A DNA stretch of 32,440 bases from Alphaproteobacteria bacterium (lineage in GTDB: Bacteria > Pseudomonadota > Alphaproteobacteria > Rhizobiales > Rhizobiaceae), in NCBI GenBank assembly GCA_024280375.1, contig JAJRQF010000087.1:1-32440 (forward strand), read 5' to 3'. The translations under genes and the position numbers were made by a program. How positions within the stretch are numbered: position 1 is the stretch's first letter; every line of letters starts with the position of its first letter. This document shows, piece after piece, positions 1 through 8,195 of this stretch. The notes under the pieces are model-generated. The model did not search any database, was not told the DNA's origin, and was given only the letters and a program-made list of their open reading frames with translations.

Positions 1-306
1 CCGGGCAATATCCGGCAGTTGCGCAATAATATTGAGCGATTGATGATTTTGGCGCGTGATAATGAGAGTGATATAATCACGGCTGATATGCTGCCTGGAG
101 AAATTGGTGAAATGCTGCCCAAAACACCGGGTGAGGGCGATCAAAACATGCTGTCTCTGCCTTTAAGAGAAGCGCGTGAGGTGTTTGAAAAAGGTTATTT
201 GATTGCTCAAATTAATCGTTTTGGCGGAAATGTCTCGCGTACGGCCGAATTCGTTGGTATGGAACGCTCCGCATTGCACCGGAAACTGAAATCCCTTGGT
301 GTTTAA
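1..306 (+). CDS. ntrX: Nitrogen assimilation response regulator NtrX, C-terminal part (5' truncated by window edge)
   Basis: The reading frame is open from base 1. It begins with Pro-Gly-Asn-Ile-Arg-Gln-Leu-Arg-Asn, the conserved end of the sigma-54 activator AAA+ domain. The last ~45 residues form a Fis-type helix-turn-helix (...GGNVSRTAEFVGMERSALHRKLKSLGV). NtrX is the response regulator of the NtrY/NtrX two-component system, which controls nitrogen and redox responses. The choice of NtrX over NtrC or another NtrC-family member rests on this C-terminal sequence and on the trkA gene directly downstream, a common alphaproteobacterial order (ntrY-ntrX-trkA). The receiver domain and most of the AAA+ domain lie outside the window, so the sigma-54 contact motif cannot be checked. 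Only the last 101 residues are present. Confidence 0.85.
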   Translation, partial: PGNIRQLRNNIERLMILARDNESDIITADMLPGEIGEMLPKTPGEGDQNMLSLPLREAREVFEKGYLIAQINRFGGNVSRTAEFVGMERSALHRKLKSLGV

Positions 307-322
307 GGGTTTATTTCGCTAA

Positions 323-358
323 TGTGGTGTAAACAATGTTCATTGTGCATCCACCACA
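323..358 (+). other. Nested hairpin in the ntrX-trkA gap
   Basis: TGTGGTG (323-329) pairs with CACCACA (352-358). Inside it ACAAT (333-337) pairs with ATTGT (342-346) around a GTTC loop. A short T-run (GTTTTTC) follows at once, and the AGGGA ribosome-binding site of trkA starts at the last paired base. The structure could be a weak terminator or attenuator, or could affect trkA translation. This is pairing by eye only. Confidence 0.4.
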
Positions 359-370
359 GGGAAGTTTTTC

Positions 371-1747
371 ATGAAAGTTATAATCTGCGGTGCGGGACAG
401 GTTGGATACGGTATTGCTGAACGGCTGTCTGCTGAAGACAATGACGTAACCGTAATTGATAAATCACCCGAGCTTATTCAGGCGATCCGCGACACGCTGG
501 ATGTGCGCGGATATGTGGGCCATGGAGCTGACCCGGAAGTGTTGGCGGCGGCTGATGCCGACCAGGCCGATATGATTATCGCGGTGACCTTGTATGACGA
601 GGTCAATATGGTGGCCTGCCAGGTTGCACATTCGCTTTTTAATGTGCCGACAAAAGTTGCGCGTATCAGATTGCAGAATTACCTGTTGCCCCATTGGCAG
701 GATCTGTTTTCACGCGAACATATGCCAATTGATGTGATTATTTCGCCAGAAGTTGAAGTTGGTGAAATGGTTCTAAGGCGTATTGCGCTTCCAGGGGCTA
801 CGGAAGTTGTGCGATTTGCCGACGATAATGTGGCGATGATTGCAATTGAGTGCGATGAGAATTGCCCGATTGTTGATACACCGCTTTCGCAGTTAACCGA
901 GCTGTTTCCTGACCTTAAGGCCGTGGTCACCGGTATTTGGCGCGCGGGCAATCTGTTTGTACCACGATCGTCGGATTCGTTATTGGCAGGAGATTTGGCC
1001 TATGTGGTGGCCAGCCGTGATCAGGTGAAACGAACGCTCGGGATCTTTGGCCATGAGGAACCTGATGCCAGCCGCATCGTCATAATTGGCGGCGGTAATA
1101 TCGGATTTTATGTTGCTTCAAATATTGAAAAGCGCCAACCTAATGCGCGTGTGAAAATCATTGAACAATCCCGCGAACGGGCGGTCGCTATTGCTGATAA
1201 GCTCGATAAAACGCTTGTGTTGCATGGCGGTGGGTTGGATCAAAACATCATGCGGGAAGCTGGCATTGCAAGTGCCGATTTAACTGTAGCACTTACCAAT
1301 GATGACCAAATCAACATTCTTTCAAGCGTCATGGCCAAGAAGCTTGGTTGCAAGTCAAATATGGCGTTGTTAAACAATACCAGTTACTACGATTTCACCC
1401 GCGCTATGGGTATTGATACCCATATCAATCCGCGGTCTGTTACCATATCCAAAGTGCTGCAGTATGTGCGACGGGGGCGGATTAGAAGCGTTCATACGGT
1501 GCAGAATGGTGCGGCCGAGATGATTGAGGCCGAAGCCCTGCAAACATCGCCATTGGTAGGCATGCCGCTTCGTGATCTTGATTTGCCGGATGGCGTTCGC
1601 ATTGGTGCGATCTTTCGCAAAGGTGAGGTTATCCAGCCGGATGGAAATACAGTCATTAAATCAAATGACAGGGTGGTTATTTTCTCGGTCGCCGAGATGG
1701 TGAAACAGGTTGAAACCATGTTCCGCGTCAGCCTGGAATTTTTCTAG
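371..1747 (+). CDS. trkA: Trk system potassium uptake regulatory subunit TrkA
   Basis: TrkA is the cytoplasmic NAD(H)/nucleotide-binding regulator that gates the TrkH K+ channel. At 458 aa it matches the usual double-RCK architecture. The first Rossmann nucleotide-binding motif is GAGQVGYG at residues 7-14. A second, GGGNIGFYVA, lies near residue 240, and each is followed by a TrkA-C domain (about 140-220 and 375-455). The ATG at 371 has an AGGGA ribosome-binding site eight bases upstream. trkH follows 16 bp downstream, so the two are very probably co-transcribed. No anomaly is visible. Confidence 0.96.
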   Translation: MKVIICGAGQVGYGIAERLSAEDNDVTVIDKSPELIQAIRDTLDVRGYVGHGADPEVLAAADADQADMIIAVTLYDEVNMVACQVAHSLFNVPTKVARIRLQNYLLPHWQDLFSREHMPIDVIISPEVEVGEMVLRRIALPGATEVVRFADDNVAMIAIECDENCPIVDTPLSQLTELFPDLKAVVTGIWRAGNLFVPRSSDSLLAGDLAYVVASRDQVKRTLGIFGHEEPDASRIVIIGGGNIGFYVASNIEKRQPNARVKIIEQSRERAVAIADKLDKTLVLHGGGLDQNIMREAGIASADLTVALTNDDQINILSSVMAKKLGCKSNMALLNNTSYYDFTRAMGIDTHINPRSVTISKVLQYVRRGRIRSVHTVQNGAAEMIEAEALQTSPLVGMPLRDLDLPDGVRIGAIFRKGEVIQPDGNTVIKSNDRVVIFSVAEMVKQVETMFRVSLEFF

Positions 1748-1763
1748 CAGGGGCGGAACCGTT

Positions 1764-3236
1764 ATGTTGAACGGCGTTTATTATCTTGCAGCTCTTGGCC
1801 TGTTTCTGGCCCTGTCGCTGATTGCCCCGATGCTGGTCGGTTTGTTTGCCGGCGAGTTTGATGTGGTCGTTCGGCTTGGTCAATATTTGGTGCTGGGTTC
1901 ATTCTTTTGCATATCTGTATTGTTTTCCTTGACCGGGCGAAAGCGTGGTGCGGGCAAAATTGGCTCCTATGTTCTGGCCGTTCTTATTTGGGTTGTTACG
2001 CCGTTTTACGTGGCATTTCCGATGGCCGATATAAGTGGGCTTGGTTATCTGGATGCTGTATTTGAGACGGTTTCCAGCCTGACCACAACTGGTGCCACGG
2101 TGGTACGAGATATTGACGGCCTTCCCAGAGCGGTGGTTTTTTGGCGCTCTCAGGTGCAATGGATTGGCGGGCTGCTTACCTTGTTGACGATATTGCTGTT
2201 TCTTGCCCCATCCGGTGTTGGTGGTCTGCCGACAATTCACTCTTCCAGTATTTCAAGAGCGGCGGCGTGGAACGATCGTGGCAAAACATTTGTTTCGGTT
2301 ATCACGATCACGCGGGTTTATCTGGCAACCACATCGGCATGTTTTATCGCGCTGGTTCTTGCCGGCGAAGACCCGTTAAATGCGATGACACTTGCGATGA
2401 TGGCGCTTTCTACCGGTGGAATGTTGCCGCAATCTGGATCAATTCAAACTATTGTTGGCCAGCCGGCGATTTTGATTTTGTCTTTTTTCCTGATCGTTGG
2501 TGCCACCAGTATTTTTTGGCAAGGCATGGTCTTAAACTGGCATATAAAGGGACTGAGAAGGCACAGGGAAAGCTACAGCATCATTATTTTGGTGGTGGCT
2601 TTGTCGTTGGTTATCGCCGCGTTGTTGTATAATGCGGCTGGTTCTTCCGACGTGCTTTCGGCCAAAGAAGCGTTGATTGAAGGTTTTTTCAATGCCGCAT
2701 CCTTAGTCTCTACAAACGGAATTGAAACGCGTGAGGGCGTGTTTGCACTTCTGCCGGTCACATTGGTTATTTTTATTGTAATTATTGGCGGCGGAACCTT
2801 TTCCACAGCTGGCGGGTTAAAGCATTATAGAATTGGCGGAATGCTGGTTTTGTCCCTGCGGGAAATCCGACGTTTGATTTATCCCAACGCAATTGGCTCT
2901 GCGAAATTTGGCAGCCAGGCCTATGACAGCAATTTATTGCAGGCAATCTGGTCCTATTTTACAGTCACAATTCTCGCGCTGTGTCTCTTCACTGTTGTTT
3001 TGAATTTGAATGGAATCAATTTTAATGCCGCTCTAATTGCAGCCCTTTCGGCGTTTTCCAACATCGGACCATTGTATAATTCCGCGTGGTCATCGCAGGC
3101 GGGCGGGGAGTGGCCGGTGTTTGCGGATTTTTCAAATTTGTCAAAAATTACGATAATGGTGCTGATGGTTTTGGGTCGGATTGAAATTTTGGCGGTGCTG
3201 GCTGTTTTGAATATTAAGTACTGGCTGCGACGCTAA
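1764..3236 (+). CDS. trkH: Trk potassium uptake channel subunit TrkH
   Basis: This is an integral membrane K+-translocating subunit of the TrkH/KtrB family and the partner of TrkA. The 490-aa protein is strongly hydrophobic. It contains the repeated selectivity-filter-like loops of this family (SSLTTTGATVV near residue 95, MMALSTGGMLPQSG near 215, AASLVSTNGIETREG near 315, AFSNIGPLYN near 435) and a conserved GGGTFSTAGGLK segment. The frame stays open upstream to 1710, overlapping the end of trkA. The ATG at 1764 is preferred because it has a purine-rich site (AGGGGCGG) about 8 bases upstream and starts the hydrophobic N-terminus (MLNGVYYLAALGLF) expected of TrkH. Confidence 0.95.
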   Translation: MLNGVYYLAALGLFLALSLIAPMLVGLFAGEFDVVVRLGQYLVLGSFFCISVLFSLTGRKRGAGKIGSYVLAVLIWVVTPFYVAFPMADISGLGYLDAVFETVSSLTTTGATVVRDIDGLPRAVVFWRSQVQWIGGLLTLLTILLFLAPSGVGGLPTIHSSSISRAAAWNDRGKTFVSVITITRVYLATTSACFIALVLAGEDPLNAMTLAMMALSTGGMLPQSGSIQTIVGQPAILILSFFLIVGATSIFWQGMVLNWHIKGLRRHRESYSIIILVVALSLVIAALLYNAAGSSDVLSAKEALIEGFFNAASLVSTNGIETREGVFALLPVTLVIFIVIIGGGTFSTAGGLKHYRIGGMLVLSLREIRRLIYPNAIGSAKFGSQAYDSNLLQAIWSYFTVTILALCLFTVVLNLNGINFNAALIAALSAFSNIGPLYNSAWSSQAGGEWPVFADFSNLSKITIMVLMVLGRIEILAVLAVLNIKYWLRR

Positions 3237-3424
3237 TTAATCCGGTTTTTGGTGCAAATGTTCAATTCTTCTTCGAATCTTGCTTGCCATAAGGTGCAGA
3301 ACATTCCTATGCTTTATTTCTGGGCAATCTTTTCGACATAGTTGAAGGGCGTATTTTGATATTTATTTCGATTGTTGGTTGCAAAAAACAATAATAAGCG
3401 CGCGGAAGAACGAGGGCAAAAACA

Positions 3425-3676
3425 ATGGTTGAGCGTACACAAAATTTACAAGATGCATTTTTAAATCACGTTAGAAAAAATAAAATTTCACTGACTATCT
3501 TTTTGGTAAATGGGGTAAAACTAACCGGAGTCGTTACCTGGTTTGATAATTTTTGCGTATTGTTGCGCCGTGATGGCCATTCGCAACTGGTTTATAAACA
3601 CGCAATTTCCACAATTATGCCTAATGAGCCTATGAATATGTTTGAAGGCGGAGAGACGCCAGCTAAGGAAGACTGA
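3425..3676 (+). CDS. hfq: RNA chaperone Hfq
   Basis: Hfq is a hexameric Sm-like protein that helps small RNAs pair with mRNAs. At 83 aa it is a normal alphaproteobacterial length. The conserved features are the N-terminal [13 protein letters not shown], the Sm1 stretch [20 protein letters not shown], and the Sm2 motif YKHAIST. The short acidic tail after residue 72 is typical of the group. The ATG is preceded by GAGGG. The 188-bp gap upstream should hold its promoter, but I could not pick a convincing one by eye. The stop codon directly abuts the start of hflX. Confidence 0.98.
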   Translation: MVERTQNLQDAFLNHVRKNKISLTIFLVNGVKLTGVVTWFDNFCVLLRRDGHSQLVYKHAISTIMPNEPMNMFEGGETPAKED

Positions 3677-5077
3677 TTGGGCGAATTAACCTCGAGGAAA
3701 TCCAATGAAAAAGGTCCTGCAAAATTTCATTTGATTGAAGAAGAACTCAAGCGACGTGAAAAAGCGGTCGTAATTGTTCCTGTAATCGCATCGAATAATA
3801 GAAAAACTGCCCAATCCCCTATTTCGGCTGCTTCCAGAACCAATGAAGCCCGGCTTGAGGAGGCTATTGGCCTAGCCGAGGCGATTAATCTTGAAATTGT
3901 TCATGCAGATTTGTTGTTTCTCAAAAAACCAAAGCCATCGACATTGATGGGTTCAGGCAAGGTTGAAGAACTTGCCGGAATAATTGCTGCTCAAGAAGCC
4001 GGGCTTGCTATTGTGGACCACCCATTGACGCCTGTTCAGCAACAGAATCTTGAGGAGGCCTTTCAAACCAAGGTGCTTGATCGCACTGGTCTTATATTGG
4101 AAATCTTTGGTGCGCGGGCTCAAACCAAGGAAGGCCGATTGCAGGTTGAGCTGGCACATTTGAACTATCAAAAAGGCCGGTTGGTAAGAACTTGGACCCA
4201 CCTTGAACGGCAACGTGGTGGTTTAAGCTTTATTGGTGGTCCGGGTGAAACACAGTTAGAATCTGACAGGCGGCAGTTGCAGGAGCGTATTGGGCGGCTT
4301 GAGAACGAACTGGCAAAGGTGCGTAAAACCCGGCAGCTACATCGGAGCCGGCGGCAAAAGGTGCCGCATCCGGTTGTTGCACTTGTCGGCTATACCAATG
4401 CCGGTAAATCCACCCTGTTTAACAAGATAACCAAGGCCAACGTGCTGGCCGAAGACCAGTTATTTGCGACACTTGACCCCACTTTAAGAAAGATAAACCT
4501 GCCAGAGGGCACGCGCGCCATATTTTCAGACACGGTTGGATTTATTTCCGATCTTCCCACTCATTTGATTGCCGCATTCAGGGCGACGCTCGAAGAGGTG
4601 GTTGAGGCTGATCTGATTTTGCATGTGCGAGATATTGCCCAGGCAGACAGTGCGGCGCAGGCCAAAGATGTCGAAGATATTCTTACCCAATTGGGTATCG
4701 AGATTGGTGGCGGCGACAAGATTATTGAGGTTTGGAACAAGATTGATCTGATTAAACATGAGCCGGATGATGCGGCAGGCGATGATCAGGTGAAGCCTTC
4801 AGATTTGATCTCTGATCCTAACAGCCCTATGCCGGTAAAGGTGTCGGCGCTGACAGGTGAGGGGCTTTCATTGTTATTAAATGAAATTGAATTGCGCCTG
4901 TCCAGCAATAGCCAAGTCGTTGATTTAATAATTGATGCCGCTAAAATGAGTGCTCTTCCGTGGATATATCAAAATACCCATGTGATCGACCGTGTCGACA
5001 ATGATACCGGGTTGGTCGAGCTTAAGGTAAGAGTTAGTACTCGTTTAAAAGATGAGCTAATTCGAATATCTTCTTGA
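3677..5077 (+). CDS. hflX: Ribosome-associated GTPase HflX
   Basis: HflX is a translation-factor-family GTPase that binds the 50S subunit and can split stalled ribosomes. An N-terminal HflX domain (about residues 50-200, with the GLSFIGGPGETQLESDRR region) is followed by the G domain: G1 GYTNAGKST (238-246), G3 DTVGF (285-289) and G4 NKID (354-357). The chosen start is a TTG immediately after the hfq TGA with no gap, which implies translational coupling. A start further inside cannot be excluded, because the first ~30 residues are less conserved. The hfq-hflX pairing is conserved in proteobacteria. Length (466 aa) is normal for alphaproteobacteria. Confidence 0.95.
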   Translation: MGELTSRKSNEKGPAKFHLIEEELKRREKAVVIVPVIASNNRKTAQSPISAASRTNEARLEEAIGLAEAINLEIVHADLLFLKKPKPSTLMGSGKVEELAGIIAAQEAGLAIVDHPLTPVQQQNLEEAFQTKVLDRTGLILEIFGARAQTKEGRLQVELAHLNYQKGRLVRTWTHLERQRGGLSFIGGPGETQLESDRRQLQERIGRLENELAKVRKTRQLHRSRRQKVPHPVVALVGYTNAGKSTLFNKITKANVLAEDQLFATLDPTLRKINLPEGTRAIFSDTVGFISDLPTHLIAAFRATLEEVVEADLILHVRDIAQADSAAQAKDVEDILTQLGIEIGGGDKIIEVWNKIDLIKHEPDDAAGDDQVKPSDLISDPNSPMPVKVSALTGEGLSLLLNEIELRLSSNSQVVDLIIDAAKMSALPWIYQNTHVIDRVDNDTGLVELKVRVSTRLKDELIRISS

Positions 5078-5196
5078 TTTTATATCATTAAGGTTCTTTT
5101 TTTGGGATGAGTTTCGCCATTCTTCATGGTGGAGTTCTTATTCTTGCATTGCTATAAAGCGGCAGTGACTATCGCATTATTACTCAGGGGATTAAA

Positions 5197-6597
5197 TTGG
5201 AACAGCAGCCAGATGAGTTGATATCCGCTGATCAAGAGCCAATTTACGAAGATGATGGTGCGATTAATGCGGCGTTTTTAACTGAAATTCTTGCGGCAAT
5301 TGATGCAAGAAATGCTGATTTTATTGCGGCAGAAATTGCGCATTTACACGAGTCTGAACTTGGTGATTTGCTCGAAGCGCTTGATCCTGAGCAGCGTCAG
5401 GGGTTGGTGGAACTATCCGGCAAGAGCTTTGATTTAACCTCGCTTACAGAGGTCGACGAGGCTATTCGTCTCGAAATCGTAGATGCAATGCCGAATGAGC
5501 AGATCGCAGAAGCATTTCGCGATCTGGATTCCGATGATGCCGTCTTCATTCTGGAAGATATGGAGGCCTCGGATCAAAAGGAAATTCTTTCAAAAATTCC
5601 GATACAGGAACGTGTCGGCCTGCAACGGGCGCTGGATTACCCGGAAGATACTGCAGGACGGCGTATGCAGACCGAGTTTATCGCTGTGCCGCCATTCTGG
5701 TCTGTTGGCCAGACCATTGATCATATGCGTGAGGCCGATGATTTGCCTGACCGTTTCAGCGAAATTTTTGCAATTGAACCGACATTCAAACTGGCTGGCA
5801 CCGTTGAACTGGATAAACTGCTGCGTTCTAAACGCGATACCCGAATTGAAGCGATTTTGAGTGAAAACCTTCATCCTATCCCTGCGATCCTGGATCAGGA
5901 AGAGGCCGCAATGGTGTTTGAACGCTATGACCTATTATCAGCGCCAGTGATTGATGAAAACGAACGCCTGGTTGGTGTTTTGACCATTGATGATGTTGTG
6001 GATGTTATCCACGAAGAGGCCGAGGAAGATATTAAACTGCTTGCTGGTGTGGGTGATGAGGAACTTTCCGATAGTGTTCTTGAAACTGCAAAATCCCGAT
6101 TTATCTGGTTGTTTGCAAATTTGATTACTGCCATTGCCGCTTCCCTCATTATTGGATTGTTTGATGCAACGATTGAACAAATGGTGGCACTTGCTGTGTT
6201 GATGCCGATAGTTGCCTCAATGGGGGGCAATGCCGGCACGCAAACCATGACGGTAGCTGTAAGGGCGCTGTCGACCCGTGATATTGATACTTACAATGCC
6301 AAGCGGATTATTCGACGTGAAGTTTTTGTTGGTGGGATAAATGGTGTGGTATTTGCCCTGCTGGTTGGGGTAATCGCGACCATTTGGTTTTCCAATATTC
6401 AGTTGGGCATCGTCATTGCAATCGCAATGACCATAAATATGATATTTGCTGCACTGGCAGGTATTCTGATTCCGCTTGGTCTGCACAGGTTGGAAATTGA
6501 TCCGGCAATTGCATCCAGCGTTTTCGTGACGACAGTTACAGATGTTGTTGGTTTTTTTGCCTTTTTGGGTCTGGCGTCGTTCTGGCTGCTGTCCTGA
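5197..6597 (+). CDS. mgtE: Magnesium transporter MgtE
   Basis: MgtE is a homodimeric, Mg2+-gated channel of the inner membrane. The 466-aa protein has a cytoplasmic helical N domain (about residues 20-150, with DLLEALDPEQRQGLVELS), two CBS domains (about 150-275, with APVIDENERLVGVLTIDDVVDVI), and a C-terminal five-helix membrane domain from ~300. That domain includes the signature PIVASMGGNAGTQTM. The start is TTG with CAGGGG about 7 bases upstream; no ATG lies nearby in frame. It stands 119 bp after hflX and may have its own promoter. Confidence 0.95.
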   Translation: MEQQPDELISADQEPIYEDDGAINAAFLTEILAAIDARNADFIAAEIAHLHESELGDLLEALDPEQRQGLVELSGKSFDLTSLTEVDEAIRLEIVDAMPNEQIAEAFRDLDSDDAVFILEDMEASDQKEILSKIPIQERVGLQRALDYPEDTAGRRMQTEFIAVPPFWSVGQTIDHMREADDLPDRFSEIFAIEPTFKLAGTVELDKLLRSKRDTRIEAILSENLHPIPAILDQEEAAMVFERYDLLSAPVIDENERLVGVLTIDDVVDVIHEEAEEDIKLLAGVGDEELSDSVLETAKSRFIWLFANLITAIAASLIIGLFDATIEQMVALAVLMPIVASMGGNAGTQTMTVAVRALSTRDIDTYNAKRIIRREVFVGGINGVVFALLVGVIATIWFSNIQLGIVIAIAMTINMIFAALAGILIPLGLHRLEIDPAIASSVFVTTVTDVVGFFAFLGLASFWLLS

Positions 6598-6653
6598 TAT
6601 TCAGGTTTTTCTGCGAAATCTTAATCTTGATTTACAATTCAAAAGTGAATTGA

Positions 6654-6669
6654 TTGACTTTTACGTAAA
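6654..6669. promoter_or_regulatory. Candidate LiuR/MerR operator overlapping a -35-like element
   Basis: TTGACT (6654-6659) is followed directly by the perfect palindrome TTTACGTAAA (6660-6669), about 75 bp before the regulator gene. Proteobacterial LiuR (MerR family) sites, as I remember them, are AT-flanked ACGT palindromes of this type, so this could be an autoregulatory operator. No convincing -10 at the 19-bp MerR-type spacing was found. No second copy is visible upstream of the isovaleryl-CoA dehydrogenase gene. Confidence 0.45.
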
Positions 6670-6744
6670 TTAATTTCAAGAGGGACGCAGAATTGCATTT
6701 TTGGATTGCAGGGGGTTCCTGATTAATATCCAACGGGATTACTG

Positions 6745-7131
6745 ATGAGTGAATTTTATACTATTACCGAACTTACCAAGGAATTTGGTATTTCAACCCG
6801 GACCATTCGTTTCTATGAGGACGAGGGTCTGATAAATCCGGTACGTCGCGGGCGGACGCGATTGTTTCGTCCGGTTGATCGTGGGCTGCTTAAACTGATT
6901 TTACGCGGCAAACGCTTGGGTTTTTCCATTGCTGAAATTCGCGAAATTATTGATATGTATAAGGCTCCACCTGGGGAAGCTGGTCAAATGCGGTTGTTGA
7001 TTAAAAAGGTCAATGAGCGTCGTGAAGAGCTTTATCAAAAACGTCTTGATATTGAAGAAACGCTTGCAGAGCTGGACAATGCTGAAGAAGCCTGCCTTGC
7101 CCGTATGGCTGAGCTTGGTGTTGCGCAGTAG
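6745..7131 (+). CDS. MerR-family transcriptional regulator, LiuR-like
   Basis: The 128-aa protein opens with a winged helix-turn-helix of MerR type (YTITELTKEFGISTRTIRFY, then EDEGLI). A helical dimerisation region follows, with a long coiled coil at about 80-115. There is no multi-cysteine metal-binding C-terminus, which argues against a metal sensor. The sequence resembles the alphaproteobacterial regulators linked to leucine/isovalerate and fatty-acid catabolism (LiuR). The isovaleryl-CoA dehydrogenase gene 1 kb downstream supports that link. The palindromic candidate site upstream fits autoregulation. The exact ligand and regulon are inference. Confidence 0.8.
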   Translation: MSEFYTITELTKEFGISTRTIRFYEDEGLINPVRRGRTRLFRPVDRGLLKLILRGKRLGFSIAEIREIIDMYKAPPGEAGQMRLLIKKVNERREELYQKRLDIEETLAELDNAEEACLARMAELGVAQ

Positions 7132-7149
7132 CAAGGATCAAGTCGCACA

Positions 7150-7653
7150 CTAAACCCAGCGACGAACTTTCTTTGAATATTCATTCCAATCCTGCCCAAA
7201 TTTTGCTTTCAGGTGTATTTCCTCACGCTTGATGGCAAACTCTTCAATCACGAATATAGTAATCGCAGCCGTGATTATCTGCCAGGGATTACCTGTGGCT
7301 AAACCAACGCCGCTGATGATGATTATATCGGCAACATAAATTGGGTTTCTAGACCATTTAAACGGTCCATTGGTTGCAAGGTGGCTGGCCGCTTTGTTTG
7401 GCAGGATGGTTGTGTTGATGCTTTGGAATGTAAAAAATGCCCAGGCGACAATGGCCAGGGCAATAACAATCATTAAAATTCCCAAAGGCCAATAAGCGGC
7501 GCTGAAGCTTGCAATCCAATCAAGCGGTTCAATTTTTTGTGCAATCCAACCTATGACAATTGCCGCAAGTGTTATGATTGGGGGCCAGGGAATAGTGTTT
7601 GGTTTTTTGCTGTAATCTGCCAATTTCAATCTGCTTTTTGCTGGTAATTTCAA
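7150..7653 (-). CDS. Isoprenylcysteine methyltransferase-like membrane protein (ICMT/PEMT family)
   Basis: This small integral membrane protein (167 aa) has about four hydrophobic segments and the family signature in its C-terminal half. That half reads L-x-TNGPFKWSRNPIYVAD, a hydrophobic stretch, an EEFAIKREE segment, then FGQDWNEYSKKVRRWV. These motifs form the SAM-binding site of bacterial ICMT-like methyltransferases; the substrate is unknown. The reading begins with TTG and no good ribosome-binding site is seen. The first in-frame ATG is far inside, so the start is uncertain. It converges on the MerR-family gene with only an 18-bp gap. Confidence 0.75.
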   Translation of the reverse strand: MKLPAKSRLKLADYSKKPNTIPWPPIITLAAIVIGWIAQKIEPLDWIASFSAAYWPLGILMIVIALAIVAWAFFTFQSINTTILPNKAASHLATNGPFKWSRNPIYVADIIIISGVGLATGNPWQIITAAITIFVIEEFAIKREEIHLKAKFGQDWNEYSKKVRRWV

Positions 7654-7713
7654 AATCTACAGATACATTGCCTGCAATAAGTATTTGATGTCAAATAACG
7701 ATTGGATGAGCAG

Positions 7714-8154
7714 ATGAGCCTGAAAATTAGACCATTGGAACCAAATGATAAAGACCAATGGCTGGCGCTGTGGAAAGGTTATCTTGCCTATTATAAAACA
7801 GAAATTTCAGATGATGTGAGCGAAGTTACCTGGCAACGGATTTTGGACAAAAACTTTAACATCTATGGGCATTGCGCGGTTGATGAGACCGGAAAATTGT
7901 TGGGCTTTGTCCATTTCCTTTATCATCCTGTCACATGGTCGAAAGCCTCACGTTGTTATCTTGAAGATCTGTTCACTTCCACTGATGCGCGCGGAAAAGG
8001 CGTTGGCAGAGCGATGATTAATGCGGTTTACCAGGCCGCCGACAAGCATGGCGCGGATCAGGTTTACTGGCTCACCGAAGACTATAATACCACCGCTCAT
8101 ATGCTTTATGACAAGGTTGCAAAAAGAACGCCTTTCATTAAATATGCGCGTTAA
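7714..8154 (+). CDS. GNAT-family N-acetyltransferase
   Basis: The protein (146 aa) has the GNAT fold order. It starts with [16 protein letters not shown], has a central beta strand ending [18 protein letters not shown] (the acetyl-CoA pyrophosphate-binding Q/R-x-x-G-x-G/A loop, here RGKGVG), and ends with a [18 protein letters not shown] helix. The substrate cannot be told. An in-frame TTG lies at 7702; the ATG at 7714 is preferred because the GNAT fold begins right after it. It lies 41 bp before the isovaleryl-CoA dehydrogenase gene and could share its transcript. Confidence 0.85.
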   Translation: MSLKIRPLEPNDKDQWLALWKGYLAYYKTEISDDVSEVTWQRILDKNFNIYGHCAVDETGKLLGFVHFLYHPVTWSKASRCYLEDLFTSTDARGKGVGRAMINAVYQAADKHGADQVYWLTEDYNTTAHMLYDKVAKRTPFIKYAR

Positions 8155-8195
8155 ATAGCACCAATTTTCAGTCACACCCAACCTGGACCAATCTT

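Noticed and set aside
2141-2632. A 163-codon plus-strand frame within trkH
   Set aside because: It is a shadow frame of trkH, rich in Trp, Cys and His with no protein pattern.
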